Assembly: GCF_008831285.2 (NCBI RefSeq)
Contig: NC_045140.1
Span: 14,032,233-14,096,232, forward strand
Origin: Nymphaea colorata
Lineage: Eukaryota; Streptophyta; Magnoliopsida; Nymphaeales; Nymphaeaceae
Direction of reading: 5' to 3'
Length of the DNA stretch: 64,000 nucleotides
The position numbers and the translations under genes were made by a program. Within the stretch, counting starts at the first letter, position 1. The number at the start of each line of letters is the position of its first letter. Positions 24,293 to 35,710 of the stretch are shown piece by piece. The notes beneath the pieces were generated by a model. It did not search any database and was not told the origin of the DNA. It saw only the letters and a program-made list of their open reading frames with translations.

Positions 24293-24990
24293 CCTCCCTC
24301 TCTCTAACCTAAAAGTACACTTCTCCCAAAAAAGTTCATATGAAATGTCATCAACATCTTGAAAAGAGCAATTCATGAGGCAAACACTTATAATATGGGA
24401 AAGACATGAATGAAACAATGCACTCTCAAAAGAGCTGGATAACAGGTCAATGCTGCAGAGGGAGACAGAGAGAGAGGGATCTAATAGTGGAAATGAGAAT
24501 CGTCGAACACCCCCCCGACCCCATTTTGTTTATTTGTCCTGTCTTGTGATAGTGGAAAGCAATTCTCTTGGCACAATTCCCTACCCTATAGAATATAGCA
24601 TTATTGCAGGGCGGTACATCTCAAGCCGGAGCTCCTTTCAGCAAGTGTAAAGGACGTTCCCTTTCAGTTCTTGCTTTCCCATGATCCCCACAATCTGCTG
24701 GCCCTTTGTTCCACGTGAATATTTGCCTCTCATTCGTTGTTACTTACTTTCGCTTATCAATAATTCCAATAGACACTAGTGCATACACACACCCAGAGAA
24801 AGAAAGAAAGAGAGTGAGAGAGAATGAGAGACCTCAGTAGAGCGGGTCCAAGTTAAAGTTTACCTTGTCATCAAGATCACCTAGTTTAGGACCATGTCGT
24901 TTCAAACCATCGAACATACCCCATACCTGATTAACTTAAAACATGCATCCACCTGGTTGAGCTAATTAAGATCTTTCTTGACTCCCAGCA

Positions 24991-25016
24991 TATATATATA
25001 TATATGTGTATATATA
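24991..25016. repeat. (TA)n/(TG) compound microsatellite
   Basis: A TA run interrupted by GTG, then more TA. Confidence 0.85.
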
Positions 25017-25516
25017 AACTTGTAAAGGGTCATCATGCTTATTGTTCCAAGTCACGTGGGTGCTTCAAGAAGGTTATCGTAAACAAGTATTTGGAGACAC
25101 ATGAGTACTTTTCAGATCAATAAGGATCAAACTACTTACTTTTACTTGATTTAGCTTGTTTCTAACTCAATTTTCATTATGTTTTTGTGAGTTATTGGTA
25201 CTTATATTACGTTTTTATTTAAATGTTGCTTATATTTTGAACTTTTTGTGATATATTGCATAATACAACTGCTGTACCTCTATACTCACAGTTTTTAAAA
25301 TTATTGTACATCTATATGCATCTTTGTACTCAAATTTGTGCTTGTACCATGTGACTTAGCCATTGATGATGGATGATTGAGAGAAAAATAAGAAGAAAAA
25401 GTTGTTAATTAATGTTAGAAAACTAAAGTATACCTTATTTTTTTCTTTTTGTTTTTCTTTCAAGTTTCAACCATCCATCTTGAAAAGATCAACAACAAAG
25501 TAATCCATTATAAGTC

Positions 25517-26173
25517 TCACAATCGTTGTGTGTGTGTATAGAGAGAGAGATCTACCAATTGCATCAAGTATTCAAAATGACAATAGAAAAACATCACTAA
25601 ATAATTCAACATTGATGCAAGTGGGATCCCTTCCTCAACCCTCCCCACAACACCCCCCCCCCCCTCCCCAACTTCATTTTCGATCTTACAAGCACTTTCA
25701 CAAATGAAGTGACTAATCCATCTTTCGCATCTGTACAGTATGAACATCAGAGAGGTGAAGTTCTCGACTGTGTAACCTAGGTTTGCTTTGAACCGGAAAA
25801 CAAGATTTGTAAAGAAATTAAAACAGCAGATCACACGTTGGGCAGACATCGCTAAGGCTAAGAGCCCCAAAGAAGGGCAGCTGGGGTCGCCTTCTAATGG
25901 CCTAGCCTTCCTCATTGTGGTGTCAGCAAAAGATTCCAGACACGTGTGCCACCTCCATGAAGTGCGAAATATTATTGAAACAAAGCACTCGTAACAGTGA
26001 CTTCTCAATGCCTTTGTCGTTGATGGCATTAGGAAAGATGACACATTAAGGCAAAACAAGCCCCACCTAATGAGCTCTTGGTTGCGCGAACAGTTCATTC
26101 CAAGACAGTAAACCCCATGATTATCATTGTCATCATAATTGCTAAATATAGTCATGCCATCGTCATCGTTCAT
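25517..26173 (-). CDS. Uncharacterised 218-codon open reading frame, doubtful gene
   Basis: This is the longest open frame in the 11-kb spacer, starting at an ATG (26173). It has no domain I recognise. The N-terminus is rich in Asp/Asn; a glycine-rich stretch (EGGGGVVGR) comes from a poly-C run on the plus strand, and the C-terminus from GT/GA simple repeats. Such low-complexity parts argue against a real protein. No promoter, introns or neighbours support it. Most likely a chance open frame; an orphan gene is possible. Confidence 0.12.
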   Translation of the reverse strand: MNDDDGMTIFSNYDDNDNHGVYCLGMNCSRNQELIRWGLFCLNVSSFLMPSTTKALRSHCYECFVSIIFRTSWRWHTCLESFADTTMRKARPLEGDPSCPSLGLLALAMSAQRVICCFNFFTNLVFRFKANLGYTVENFTSLMFILYRCERWISHFICESACKIENEVGEGGGGVVGRVEEGIPLASMLNYLVMFFYCHFEYLMQLVDLSLYTHTQRL

Positions 26174-27483
26174 CTACTGAATAATTATTTGATGCGACCA
26201 ATAACCCAGTTGATTTAATTCTCTTAGGGGGAGGGTTTGTTTGGAAGCTTCAATTCAGAGGGAGATGAGGACCAGAGGTCATAATGGTTATGCTTAATCA
26301 AGAACATCCGTCATATTTACTTCCCTCGCTATTTGAAGCAATGCACGTATAACAATAGAAGCGGAGATAAAAGCGGAGAGAACTAAAATTTAACCAGGAA
26401 AAGGGAATGCTATGGTATTACAATCTCCGCTCCGGCTTTCAGATAGACCCATTTAACTATAGTACCTCGTGATCAAAAGAAACTAAGATTGGCACTTATA
26501 TATGACTTAATTAAAACATGATCTTGGTTCCCCAGACTTTACTACCATGACCATGATATTTGATGGTCCAGATACTATAAGACCAAAGATCTTTGAATCC
26601 ATGCAGCTGTTTAACATATACCTCGAAAGCACAATCAATCAAAAGTTAGATTATTAAATATTTCTAGCTGTCAACAAAAGTATCGTGTCGTACTCACAAA
26701 AGCATGCCACCACCTAAGTGGCCAAAATGCAAAGAGGACAGAATTAATACGCAAAAAAATCTAAGCACCCCACACATATGCATGAATTTTTATCTACACA
26801 ATTTCCGAATGTTTATTTCAGAGACGCCGACTGCTCTTTTGTACCTCTTTAGGTGGTGGGCTTTTTGTCTTCTCTGTCTCAGTTTGTTAACAACATGCAT
26901 TTAATTTAGAATGCAAGTTGTGTTAAAAGGGGCCACCTTGGATCCAACCAGGAAGTAATGGGAACTACTTTCACGTTTTTTCTATTAAAAAAACAAAAAG
27001 ACAAAAGAACATTTTAAACAGTTCACTTTATCAATATTGGCCCTCGTTGAATTATTTAAAATGTTGCTTGTGAACCCCTCTACAAAGAACTGCAAGTTGA
27101 GAGGGGCCAGCGCAGATCAAAACACGACTAAGACCTGGGCCAAAGCCCTTGCTTTTCTCGCTTGCTTCGTGTTAGTGCAACTGTTTGACCAACCTATTAA
27201 CTCAGTTGGAGCCCTAGAACACACACAAGTGCAGGCAATAGGGGCAGAGATATAAGCAACACAAACCTAAGTGGGCCGGAATGGAATTTATCATGTAGAT
27301 GCCACTCAGCCAGTATATTAACCATAAAAGTTGCATGTTATTCACAGCCAAAAGTTACCTTAAACTCGAGGCCGAGCTTTTCCCTGAACTTGTCTCAATG
27401 AGTTTCAAGGGGCAGAACCCCCGATCCAAGCAGACCAGCAGTAGGGCCCTCCATGGTGAGATGTACACATGAAGTTTCAGAAC
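26174..27483. other. Spacer left of the Pack-hAT
   Basis: No supported gene. The open frames here are short and have no recognisable domain. The last 130 bases (27355-27483) contain a short splice-like piece on the minus strand (open DKFREKLGLEFK followed by GTAACT), too short to call an exon. Confidence 0.45.
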
Positions 27484-27491
27484 ATAAAGAG
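27484..27491 (+). repeat. Pack-hAT target site duplication, left copy
   Basis: ATAAAGAG at 27484-27491 is repeated exactly at 28362-28369, immediately outside the two ends of the element. Confidence 0.92.
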
Positions 27492-28361
<870 letters not shown>

Positions 28362-28369
28362 ATAAAGAG
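28362..28369 (+). repeat. Pack-hAT target site duplication, right copy
   Basis: ATAAAGAG, identical to 27484-27491. Confidence 0.92.
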
Positions 28370-31300
28370 CAATGGCGAAGTGGAACCCAAAGGATAAGGA
28401 AGCACCGCAGCCTTTCACAAAACAGTCATAGCTAAAAGAAAAAAAGTAGATAAAATCTTTTTCTACATGTAGAGAATTATTTCTTCTTGATAACCTGCCC
28501 ACTTTCAACTAGCCGAATACAAACAGCTAGCAAGACGTTTTCCTCTTGGCAAAGCAAAAAGCCTCATCGAGTACCCAGAGAGGCACATGGCAGTTTCTTG
28601 AACAAGTCGAGAATTATCCAATAAAACCATGTCTGAGAGAATAGAATTCACGATCACAGCAAGTGTTCAGCGCAAGAGTTTTGTGGTTTATCTACTGGGA
28701 AAAGAATTCACAGATCTATTAAATTGAAAGCACCCCAAAAATGTTAGAAGTTCATAAATGGTGAACACATCACCGATCCAGCTTATGGATTCCTAGCATG
28801 AAACGTAAAAGGGAAGACCAACCAGAGACTTTAAGATCCAAAAGCCAAGCACAATTGAAACCATCCTACTAGCCCAAGCAAATCAGGTTAGCTAAGCAGA
28901 AGCTGCAGAACTTCTCACTTCATCGTCAATAATCAAACCAATATCAAACAAGTCGTCATCCCATATAACAACTATCCTGACTTTCTTCCCTTACATTTGC
29001 CCGAGTCATGGTCTATAATCCAGTATTGGTTACAAAGGAGTGGCATAAACTCCAAGGAGCATTAGAGTCAATTAGAGTCATAACAAACTAGTGACGTACC
29101 ACTTTGAATATGCGCTGGTTCAACCCCTTATAGTTCAACGGTTCAATCAGAGAGTACTAGTTGCAATAGTGTCACTAGATAACCCCCTAAACATGAATAA
29201 AGCAGCATGCTAAGCTACAGTTTGACACAGAAGTAGGAGTGGGCACCAGGCCGGATCCGATAAAAAAAAATTTGTTAATTTTAATTATATTTTTATATAG
29301 TTTTCTTTATATACATACATTTTAATTTTTTTTTAATAAAATTGGACCAATCCAGCGCTGCCCGATGCCCAACCCTACTTGGAAGAGAGATATTTACCAT
29401 CAACGGTCCTAGGCCTTCCACGCCTTCCATGCCAATAGACCCAAACTGTGAATTGCTAAGTACGTATTCACTAGGTCAAATCACATGGACTTTGGTAGAG
29501 ACTAGTCCCTATTGGCACCAAAATAGCCGCATTGATGAATGACATTAAAGAACAAAATGAGCAGCGTTCCGCCAATGCTGTCATTCTACATGGGTCCAAG
29601 GAATTGAAACACCAAGAGTCACTTCAGCTCATTTTCTTTATGACAAGTTCCAAAAAGGAAAAACTCAGACCTGAACCCTGTCAGAAGCAGTAGTTCATCC
29701 TTTACGGTGTATTCCTCTATGACCCACGTAGTAGATTTGCTATTCCTTCTAGTACAACTGCCAGCCTCCGTACTGAGGCCCAAACTTGGCCAGGATCGCA
29801 AATCTGGCAGAACGAGAGCATGCACATCGACCCACTTGTTGGACCAGCAGGGTGATGCCGATGAAGGTCCTACCACAAACAATTCTTGCATCACTGGGCC
29901 TTAAAGTTGCACATCCACTCAAAAGGACAAGAAACAAATTGCAGTTCACCGTCCCCACTTCTTTTCCATTACCAGTGTAAAGAAAATGATATCCTTTAAA
30001 AATGAACCACAAAAAGGGATAGATTTCATATAAACTAAGCTCTCTAGAAAAAATGCAGTAAACTTTTTACTGCATCTGCAAAGCCTCATGCGCATCAATG
30101 GCCACAGAAGAATGATAATCAAATAAGGATTACCAGATAATCTTATACACCAGCCGAAGTACAAGCACAGTGATGCCAGCACAAAGTGACGCAGCAACCA
30201 TTTCAGTTGCCTGCACAGAGACCACGGGAGTTGGAATGTGACGTCCAACCAGGAAAAGAAGCACAACTTCCTCGTCCGTGGATCCACATGCAGCAGCCGC
30301 TGGAGCAATTGCATACTAACCCTAACTAAATGCATACAACAGGATAGACATTGCAGCCTCTCTATTGGAGGCAAAATATCTAGAACTTAAACCAGGACAT
30401 GAAAGCTTCTTCCATGGAAAAAAGTTAGATATGCCACACATCCTTGTGGATTCTCATATCATGAACAGCATGGCAGCCAGCTGCTGCTCCTGTCTATAAG
30501 AAACACCATAAGTCTAGAATACTAAATCCCAAAACTTGGAGGACAGGTCACGCCCTTAATAATGGCATGGTCGAGTCCCATTCAGATCCATATGAACTCA
30601 TGAAGCCTTTTCAGCCAAGTATTTCATTGCAAGGCCGTTCAGCATGACATAGAACCTGATTACTACTCATGTTTGACAGTTCCTATACTGCAATGACCAG
30701 TGCTGTAAAACTAGGATGCAGCTGAGACTATTTTTTCTTAATAAGATCAGTGGCCATGCTTTCTAGCAAGAGAATAAAGAACATACCATATCATATCATA
30801 GAACAAGCAGAAGACAACACTCATATTAATATATTCAATAAAAATAAAAAAAACCACGAAAAAATAGATCAATCTTTATTTTTCTGAACTACAAGCAAAA
30901 GAGGAAGACGATTCATATAACTTTCCCACAGCATTAACCATATCACTTAACATCCAGATATCAAGTTTAACTCTTAACCAGTGGTTAGGAAGTACCAAAG
31001 TTAACAGATTGAGGTTCCATAAGGCTATTAACGTTTTTATTGGAAGTATCATTTATGTCACTTAACATCCAGATAACGAGTTTATTTTTTAAGCAGTGGT
31101 TAAGAAGTACCAGCATTATCAGATTAAGGTGCGTCAATTGTTCATGGGAAGGAAAAGGATCAGGACAAGAGTCCCAAAGTTAATATTTAAACTTGCAAGA
31201 AAGCATACTTGCAATGACTTGCTAAATGGAAGATAAACAATTGCAGGAAGCTTCAACCAGGAAACTAATATAGTTCTTCCAACTGGTTAAGACAGTTCTC

Positions 31301-31699
31301 CCGTCGATTCTTTCATAATGTGTTATTCTCAACAAAGAGCCCAATGTTTTAAAAAACCAAAAATGTAAAAATGGTATAAAAGCTATCAAATGAGAGGCTT
31401 AGAGCAAAACACAAGAAGAAAGCATCACAAAAGCTATTTTAAATATGTAAAAGAAACAAAAAACACATACCTACAAACACTTATATAGCCGGTAGACTAT
31501 GAAAACTCATGAAATATAAGAACCAATAAGAACCACAGTAAGCCATTCAATCAATTTCATCAGATTGTTTACAACCTGTCACATCGAAAGTAAAAGCATA
31601 GTCACAAATAACATCTCGGAGTTTTAAACGGCGAGGTTTTTCTCGAGTATAATACAACGAGCTTGAAAAAAACAGAAAAAATACAGTACATTTTTAAAA
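28370..31699. other. Spacer between the Pack-hAT and the nested LTR cluster
   Basis: Mostly AT-rich. One possible terminal exon on the minus strand is listed separately (30130-30315). A second open stretch on the minus strand (about 28905-28990, KVRIVVIWDDDLFDIGLIIDD then a stop) has some protein-like character but nothing I recognise. A diverged direct repeat (CACTTAACATCCAGATA.C) occurs near 30945 and 31060. From about 31630 the sequence becomes A/T-homopolymer rich and contains AAACGGCGAG. Confidence 0.45.
30130..30315 (-). other. Possible terminal exon of an unidentified host membrane protein
   Basis: On the minus strand, after an acceptor-like GGTTAG, an open frame of 61 codons runs to TAA (30130-30132). 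It contains STDEEVVLLFLVGRHIPTP and a hydrophobic, possibly membrane-spanning end (MVAASLCAGITVLVLRLVYK). The composition looks more like protein than neighbouring frames. I do not recognise the family and cannot connect it to other exons. It may be a gene fragment or chance. Confidence 0.2.
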
Positions 31700-31704
31700 A
31701 TTTT
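31700..31704 (+). repeat. C3 target site duplication, left copy
   Basis: ATTTT before the LTR end at 31705, repeated at 55678-55682. The sequence is of low complexity, so the match is supportive but not decisive on its own. Confidence 0.7.
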
Positions 31705-31893
31705 TGTCGTAATCAAAGAGAGTCATTTTTCTTATTGATCCCGTAACCCTAATCTCAGGTTAAAAGAGATTAGGGTAAAGACTACATATTCACAATTTCA
31801 GTCCACCAAAATATTAGAAAACAATAAGTAGTCCTTAGTCCACTTTCTAATATTACAGAAAGCCTCAAATTGACTCTAAAAAGAACTTTAACA
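31705..31893 (-). repeat. C3 3' LTR (189 bp)
   Basis: Runs from TGTCGTAATC to CTTTAACA on the plus strand. It aligns over its full length with 55485-55677, with about eight differences including a short GA-repeat length change. Confidence 0.9.
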
Positions 31894-31905
31894 CTCCCCC
31901 TCAAG
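31894..31905 (-). other. C3 polypurine tract
   Basis: CTCCCCCTCAAG on the plus strand reads CTTGAGGGGGAG on the minus strand, directly before the 3' LTR. It is the same motif as in C4, C5 and C6. Confidence 0.85.
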
Positions 31906-32912
31906 CTGGAGCATAGATATCAATCATGCTCAGCTTGTTACATCCTCTCAAGAAATCTCCAATGGAAAGAGCCTTAGTAAACATATCAGTTGTTTGATCT
32001 TCAGAGGAAACATGAATTGTGCTAATGACTCCTTCTTGTACCAAGTCTCCAACATAATGACAATTCACTTTAATGTGTTTCGTCCTCTCATGAAAAACAT
32101 GATTATTTGCAATGTAGGTAGCTGCTCTGTTATCACAATACATCTTCATAGGAAGTTTCACTGATATTCTCAATTCTAGAAGCATTGATTTCACCCATGA
32201 GATTTCAGCAGCCGTTTGAGTCATTGCCCTATATTCAAACTCGGCACTCGATCTAGCAACCACATTTTGTTTCTTGCTTCACCAAGAAATAAGATTCCCG
32301 CCAATAAAGATGCAAAAACCTGTAATAGATCTTTTGTCATTTATTGACCCTGCATAATCAGCATCACTATATGCTTCTATGTCCACACATTCTCCTTTTT
32401 TGAACCATAACCCCTTTCCAGGGGCCGATTTCAAGTATTTCATCACCATTAAAGCAGCTTCCCAATGAACTTTTTGAGGTTTCTCCATGAATTGACTAAG
32501 CTTATTTACAGCAAAGCTGATGTCTGGACGAGTAATGGTCAAATATAAAAGTTTCCCTACTAGGGATCTGTAAGAACGAGAGTCAAAAGCCTCTGATTCA
32601 TCATCGTGCATATGAATTCGAGGATTCATAGGAAGTGTAGCAGGTTTAGCTCTCAATAACCCTGTTTCCTGCAGAAGATCAAGAACATTTCCTTTGAGAC
32701 ATCACAATCTCTTTAGTACGAGCCACTTCAATACCAAGGAAATAACGAAGTTGACCAAGATCTTTTGTAATAAAGTGTTTCTGTAGAAACTCCTTTGTTT
32801 GAGCTATCTCTTGAGCACTTTCTCCAGTGAGGACAATGTCATCAACATGTACAATCAATATCACTATACCAGAAGTCCCTCTCTTGATAAATAACGAGTG
32901 ATCAAGCTGAGA
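31901..32912 (-). pseudogene. C3 reverse transcriptase C-terminus and RNase H
   Basis: Reading on the minus strand: DHSLFIKRGTSGIVILIVHVDDIVLTG (reverse transcriptase with the VDD catalytic pair), ITKDLGQLRYFLGIEVA, a frameshift near 32680, then SYRSLVGKLLYLTITRPDISFAVNKLSQF, the RNase H start AYSDADYAG, a TGG-to-stop change after GGNLIS near 32278, RSSAEFEYRAM, MYCDNRAATYIANN and the C-terminal DMFTKAL. The usual acidic RNase H positions are still present, but at least one frameshift and one stop disable the protein. The 5' side ends abruptly at the Gypsy insertion. Confidence 0.88.
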
Positions 32913-34931
32913 TGTAACGCTCGTTGTTTGGCAGGGCGGGTCGGGTCAGGGTCCAGACCCGAACCCGAGCCCCTCACGCGTGAGCGAGCCCGACTCCGCC
33001 TCCCCTCCCTCGTCTTTCCTTCTTCTCCGTCTTTCCCCTCTTCGTCTGCTACGACTGTAGCTTGGTGAAGCTCGAGGGCGGTGGGTGGAGCAGCGGCAGC
33101 GGCAGCGGCGGCGACGGAGGTGGCGGCGGCGACGCTTTGGTAAACGCTCTCCCTCTCTTTTGTGCGATTTACCCCTCTCTGCCTCTCTCTTGCTCCTGCC
33201 CTCTCTGCCGCACGTCCTCTCTTCCTCCCCCTCGCCACCCTCTTTGCCCTTTCTGCTAGCTCTCTCCCACCCGATCCCTCTTCTCACTCACCCGCACTCC
33301 CCCACCTGCTCTTTCTCTCTTTTCTCACCCCCACTGCCATTTCCCCCCTTGACTGAACCCCTCCTCTCTCTGTCTCTCCTCTCTGTCAGCGTCCTTTTCT
33401 CTGGTTCATTTCAGCTTTTCCCACTACTATCGTGGGTCTCTCCTAGCAACAGATTTTGTGTTGAACTTTATTTGGACGTGTGTTGACTCTTTTTATGGCG
33501 TTTTGGGGTTGGATTGCAGTTTAGGGACGTTTTTCCCCTCTTACCAGCTAGTAGGGCATGTAGTGAGCAGCGACAACAAGCAATCTCGAGCATTGGCACT
33601 TGATCGAACGTGTTAAGTGGTTGCTAGAAGGGTTATAGCAGTTTGGACGCTTGTTTTGGGGTGAGCGATACCTAATCAAGCTCAAAGTAATGAATATTAT
33701 CTTTTAAAGCATGAATAATTATTGTTCGAGCATGCTAGAGCTTAGAATTGATGATTTTGGGACGCATGTTAGTGATTTTGTTTTGGGGGGAAACTTAGGA
33801 TTTGCGTTGGAAAGTAATGATTCATCTATTTAATGATCGTTTAAGCATGATGAATTAATTTTCGAAGCATTAGGGAAGCATGGTAGAGATTGTGAGGTTG
33901 TGGGGAAGATTTAGAACCGTCTTAGGGAGTGTAGCGCAGACTTCTGTGAACGTATACGTATTTGGATGTGACTTTGGGGTTGATGCCTTAATTAAAGAAC
34001 GTTATTGAGGAAGGAATTAGTGATGGATTGATTGATGGTTGAGGGTTTTGATATTTCGAGGCAACGTCAAGGCGTAAAGGAGGAGGCCTATTGGAGAGCT
34101 TGTTGGTCGACACTACCTGTCGACACCCTCTTGAGGCGACGACACGTGCCTCAAAGATTTTATTTTGTATTTGTTCGTTTTTGTTTGAATTGTGTAGGTA
34201 TCTTGTAGAAACCTTATTCTTGTTTATGTTTGTAGGTGCACCGGGCACATCCCGTCGACCTTGAGTTCGAAGCTTGGGGCATTTTGAAGAATTTGATGAG
34301 CACGCCACATGTATGGCGACATTCCAGGCAAATCCCTGCCTAGGGCAAATGTGTGATTGTGTGCTCCTAGGATCAAGGGATCCTAGAATTGTGATGTTAA
34401 ATTGATTGACTGCTTGGTGAATGAGTATATGTATGTTGCTTATATGATATGAATGGGTTAGAAAGATTATATTAGTCTTTTGTTTTGAAAATGTTACGCA
34501 TTGGCATGTGCATGCTAGAATTGATATCTGTTTAGGACAGATAAGGCGGGGTATCGAGTCGAGTGTCTCCTCGACCCCAATTGTGCATTAGAAAGCATCA
34601 TAGAATGATAACTGCATAGGACAGCTACAAGCCAACCGCAGATCGAGACTACTCTCTGTGGATTGGCTAAGTTTTTCAAAGAGGGATTGACGTGATTGAT
34701 GTGATGATTGATATGAATGTGTACGTTGTTGCATATGCATTGCCATGGGCAACGATGCAAATTGATGAAATAGAGGGTAATTGTACCCATATTGTTTGAC
34801 GGCTAGCTATGACTGTTAGTGTTATGTGTAGACCTCGTGTGGAGGCAACTGGAGTTGTGAATGCACTCGTGGAGTGTACCAACCTCATGAGCTAGCCAGA
34901 CAGTTTGTGAATACATTATTCTAATGATAAT
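32913..34931 (+). repeat. Gypsy-1 5' LTR, first part
   Basis: Aligns with the start of the 3' LTR (51293 onward). A stretch of about 1.06 kb, roughly 33124-34185, has no counterpart in the 3' LTR. The last five bases (ATAAT, 34927-34931) are the C4 target duplication. The GC- and pyrimidine-rich portion 33000-33480 gives long spurious open frames. Confidence 0.88.
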
Positions 34932-35180
34932 TGTTGATAGATTGTGGGTTTCGGGTCCGGATCCATACCCGACCCGCCTTGTAGCCCGTTTTGGGCTCTA
35001 CTTAAGTCATGTAACCCTAATCCTTATGTGTTAATGATAATCTTTAGAGAGAGAGAGTCTGGCTGCTAGTGGGCACCAACTCCTCCTCATTCGTGGTTTT
35101 TTCTCCCTCGTGTTGAGGGTTTTCCACGTTACATCGTGATCATTGTTTCTCTTCTTCTTCGTCTTGTTCGTATTTCTACA
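34932..35180 (+). repeat. C4 5' LTR (249 bp)
   Basis: TGTTGATAG...TTTCTACA, identical by eye to 40031-40279. An imperfect palindrome around GGATCC lies at 34951-34972, about 20 bases from the start. Confidence 0.96.
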
Positions 35181-35192
35181 TGGTATCAGAGC
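35181..35192 (+). other. C4 primer binding site
   Basis: TGGTATCAGAGC, complementary to the 3' end of initiator tRNA-Met, directly abutting the LTR end TACA without a spacer. Confidence 0.95.
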
Positions 35193-35710
35193 CGTGAAGT
35201 TCCGGCGTTTTTGGTTGTCTTTTGCCCGTGTTAGAGGAGAATCGCCCGACACTGTTCATCGTCTCGCCCGTGCCCGACGCTCGTGCCCGAGCGTCGTCTG
35301 TCACCCCGCCGCCGTCTCCGCCCAGCGCCGCCCTGATCAACGCCGATCCGGATTCCGCCGTCTCCGCCTAGCGACAACCGGCCCAGCGACGCCCTGGTTA
35401 GCGCAGCCGCTTCCGCCCAGCGTCGGCCTGCCCAGCGGCGTTCCCGTTCTGCTGCTTCCGCCCAGCGTCGGCCTGCCCAAACGACGACCTGTCCAGCGGC
35501 GGTCTTTTTTCCGCCCAACGCCGTGTCCTTTTCCGGCGCCGTGCCGCTCTGCCTGGTCTGTTTCCGCCCAGCGCCGCGCCGACTGCCTGGTCTGTTCCCG
35601 CCCAGCGCCGCGCCGCTTTGCCTGGTTCTGTTTCCTGCTCTCTGTCCGTTTTTTGGTGTTGTATCGTGTGATTGCTTCTTGCTGCCCTTGCTGCCTACTG
35701 GTCTGTGATT
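35193..35710 (+). other. C4 leader, GC-rich with repeated CGCCCAGCG motifs
   Basis: Between the primer site and the gag start lies about 520 bases with many copies of CGCCCAGCG(C/T)CG-like words. They create open frames in several phases rich in Arg, Pro and Ser. These look like composition artefacts, not genes. The leader may hold RNA dimerisation or packaging signals, by analogy with other retroelements. Confidence 0.6.

Larger units (their letters stand above)
16598..25516. other. Long non-coding spacer
   Basis: Nearly 9 kb in which I could not support a protein-coding gene on either strand. The open frames are short and lack domains, codon bias or convincing splice context. It contains microsatellites (17247-17258, 21086-21100, 24269-24292, 24991-25016) and a perfect hairpin at 17842-17890. 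The part next to 16598 probably includes upstream regulatory DNA of the P450 gene. Unrecognised old transposon remnants are likely but cannot be demonstrated by eye. Confidence 0.5.

Noticed and set aside
24167-24418. Open frame containing an Arg-Glu repeat
   Set aside because: The repeat is simply the translated (TC)n microsatellite.
32864-33486. Arg/Ser/Gly- or Leu/Pro-rich open frames at the start of the Gypsy-1 5' LTR (similar ones at 51241-51867)
   Set aside because: They arise from GGCAGC and CTCTCTC repeats in the LTR, differ between the two LTRs and contain no domain.
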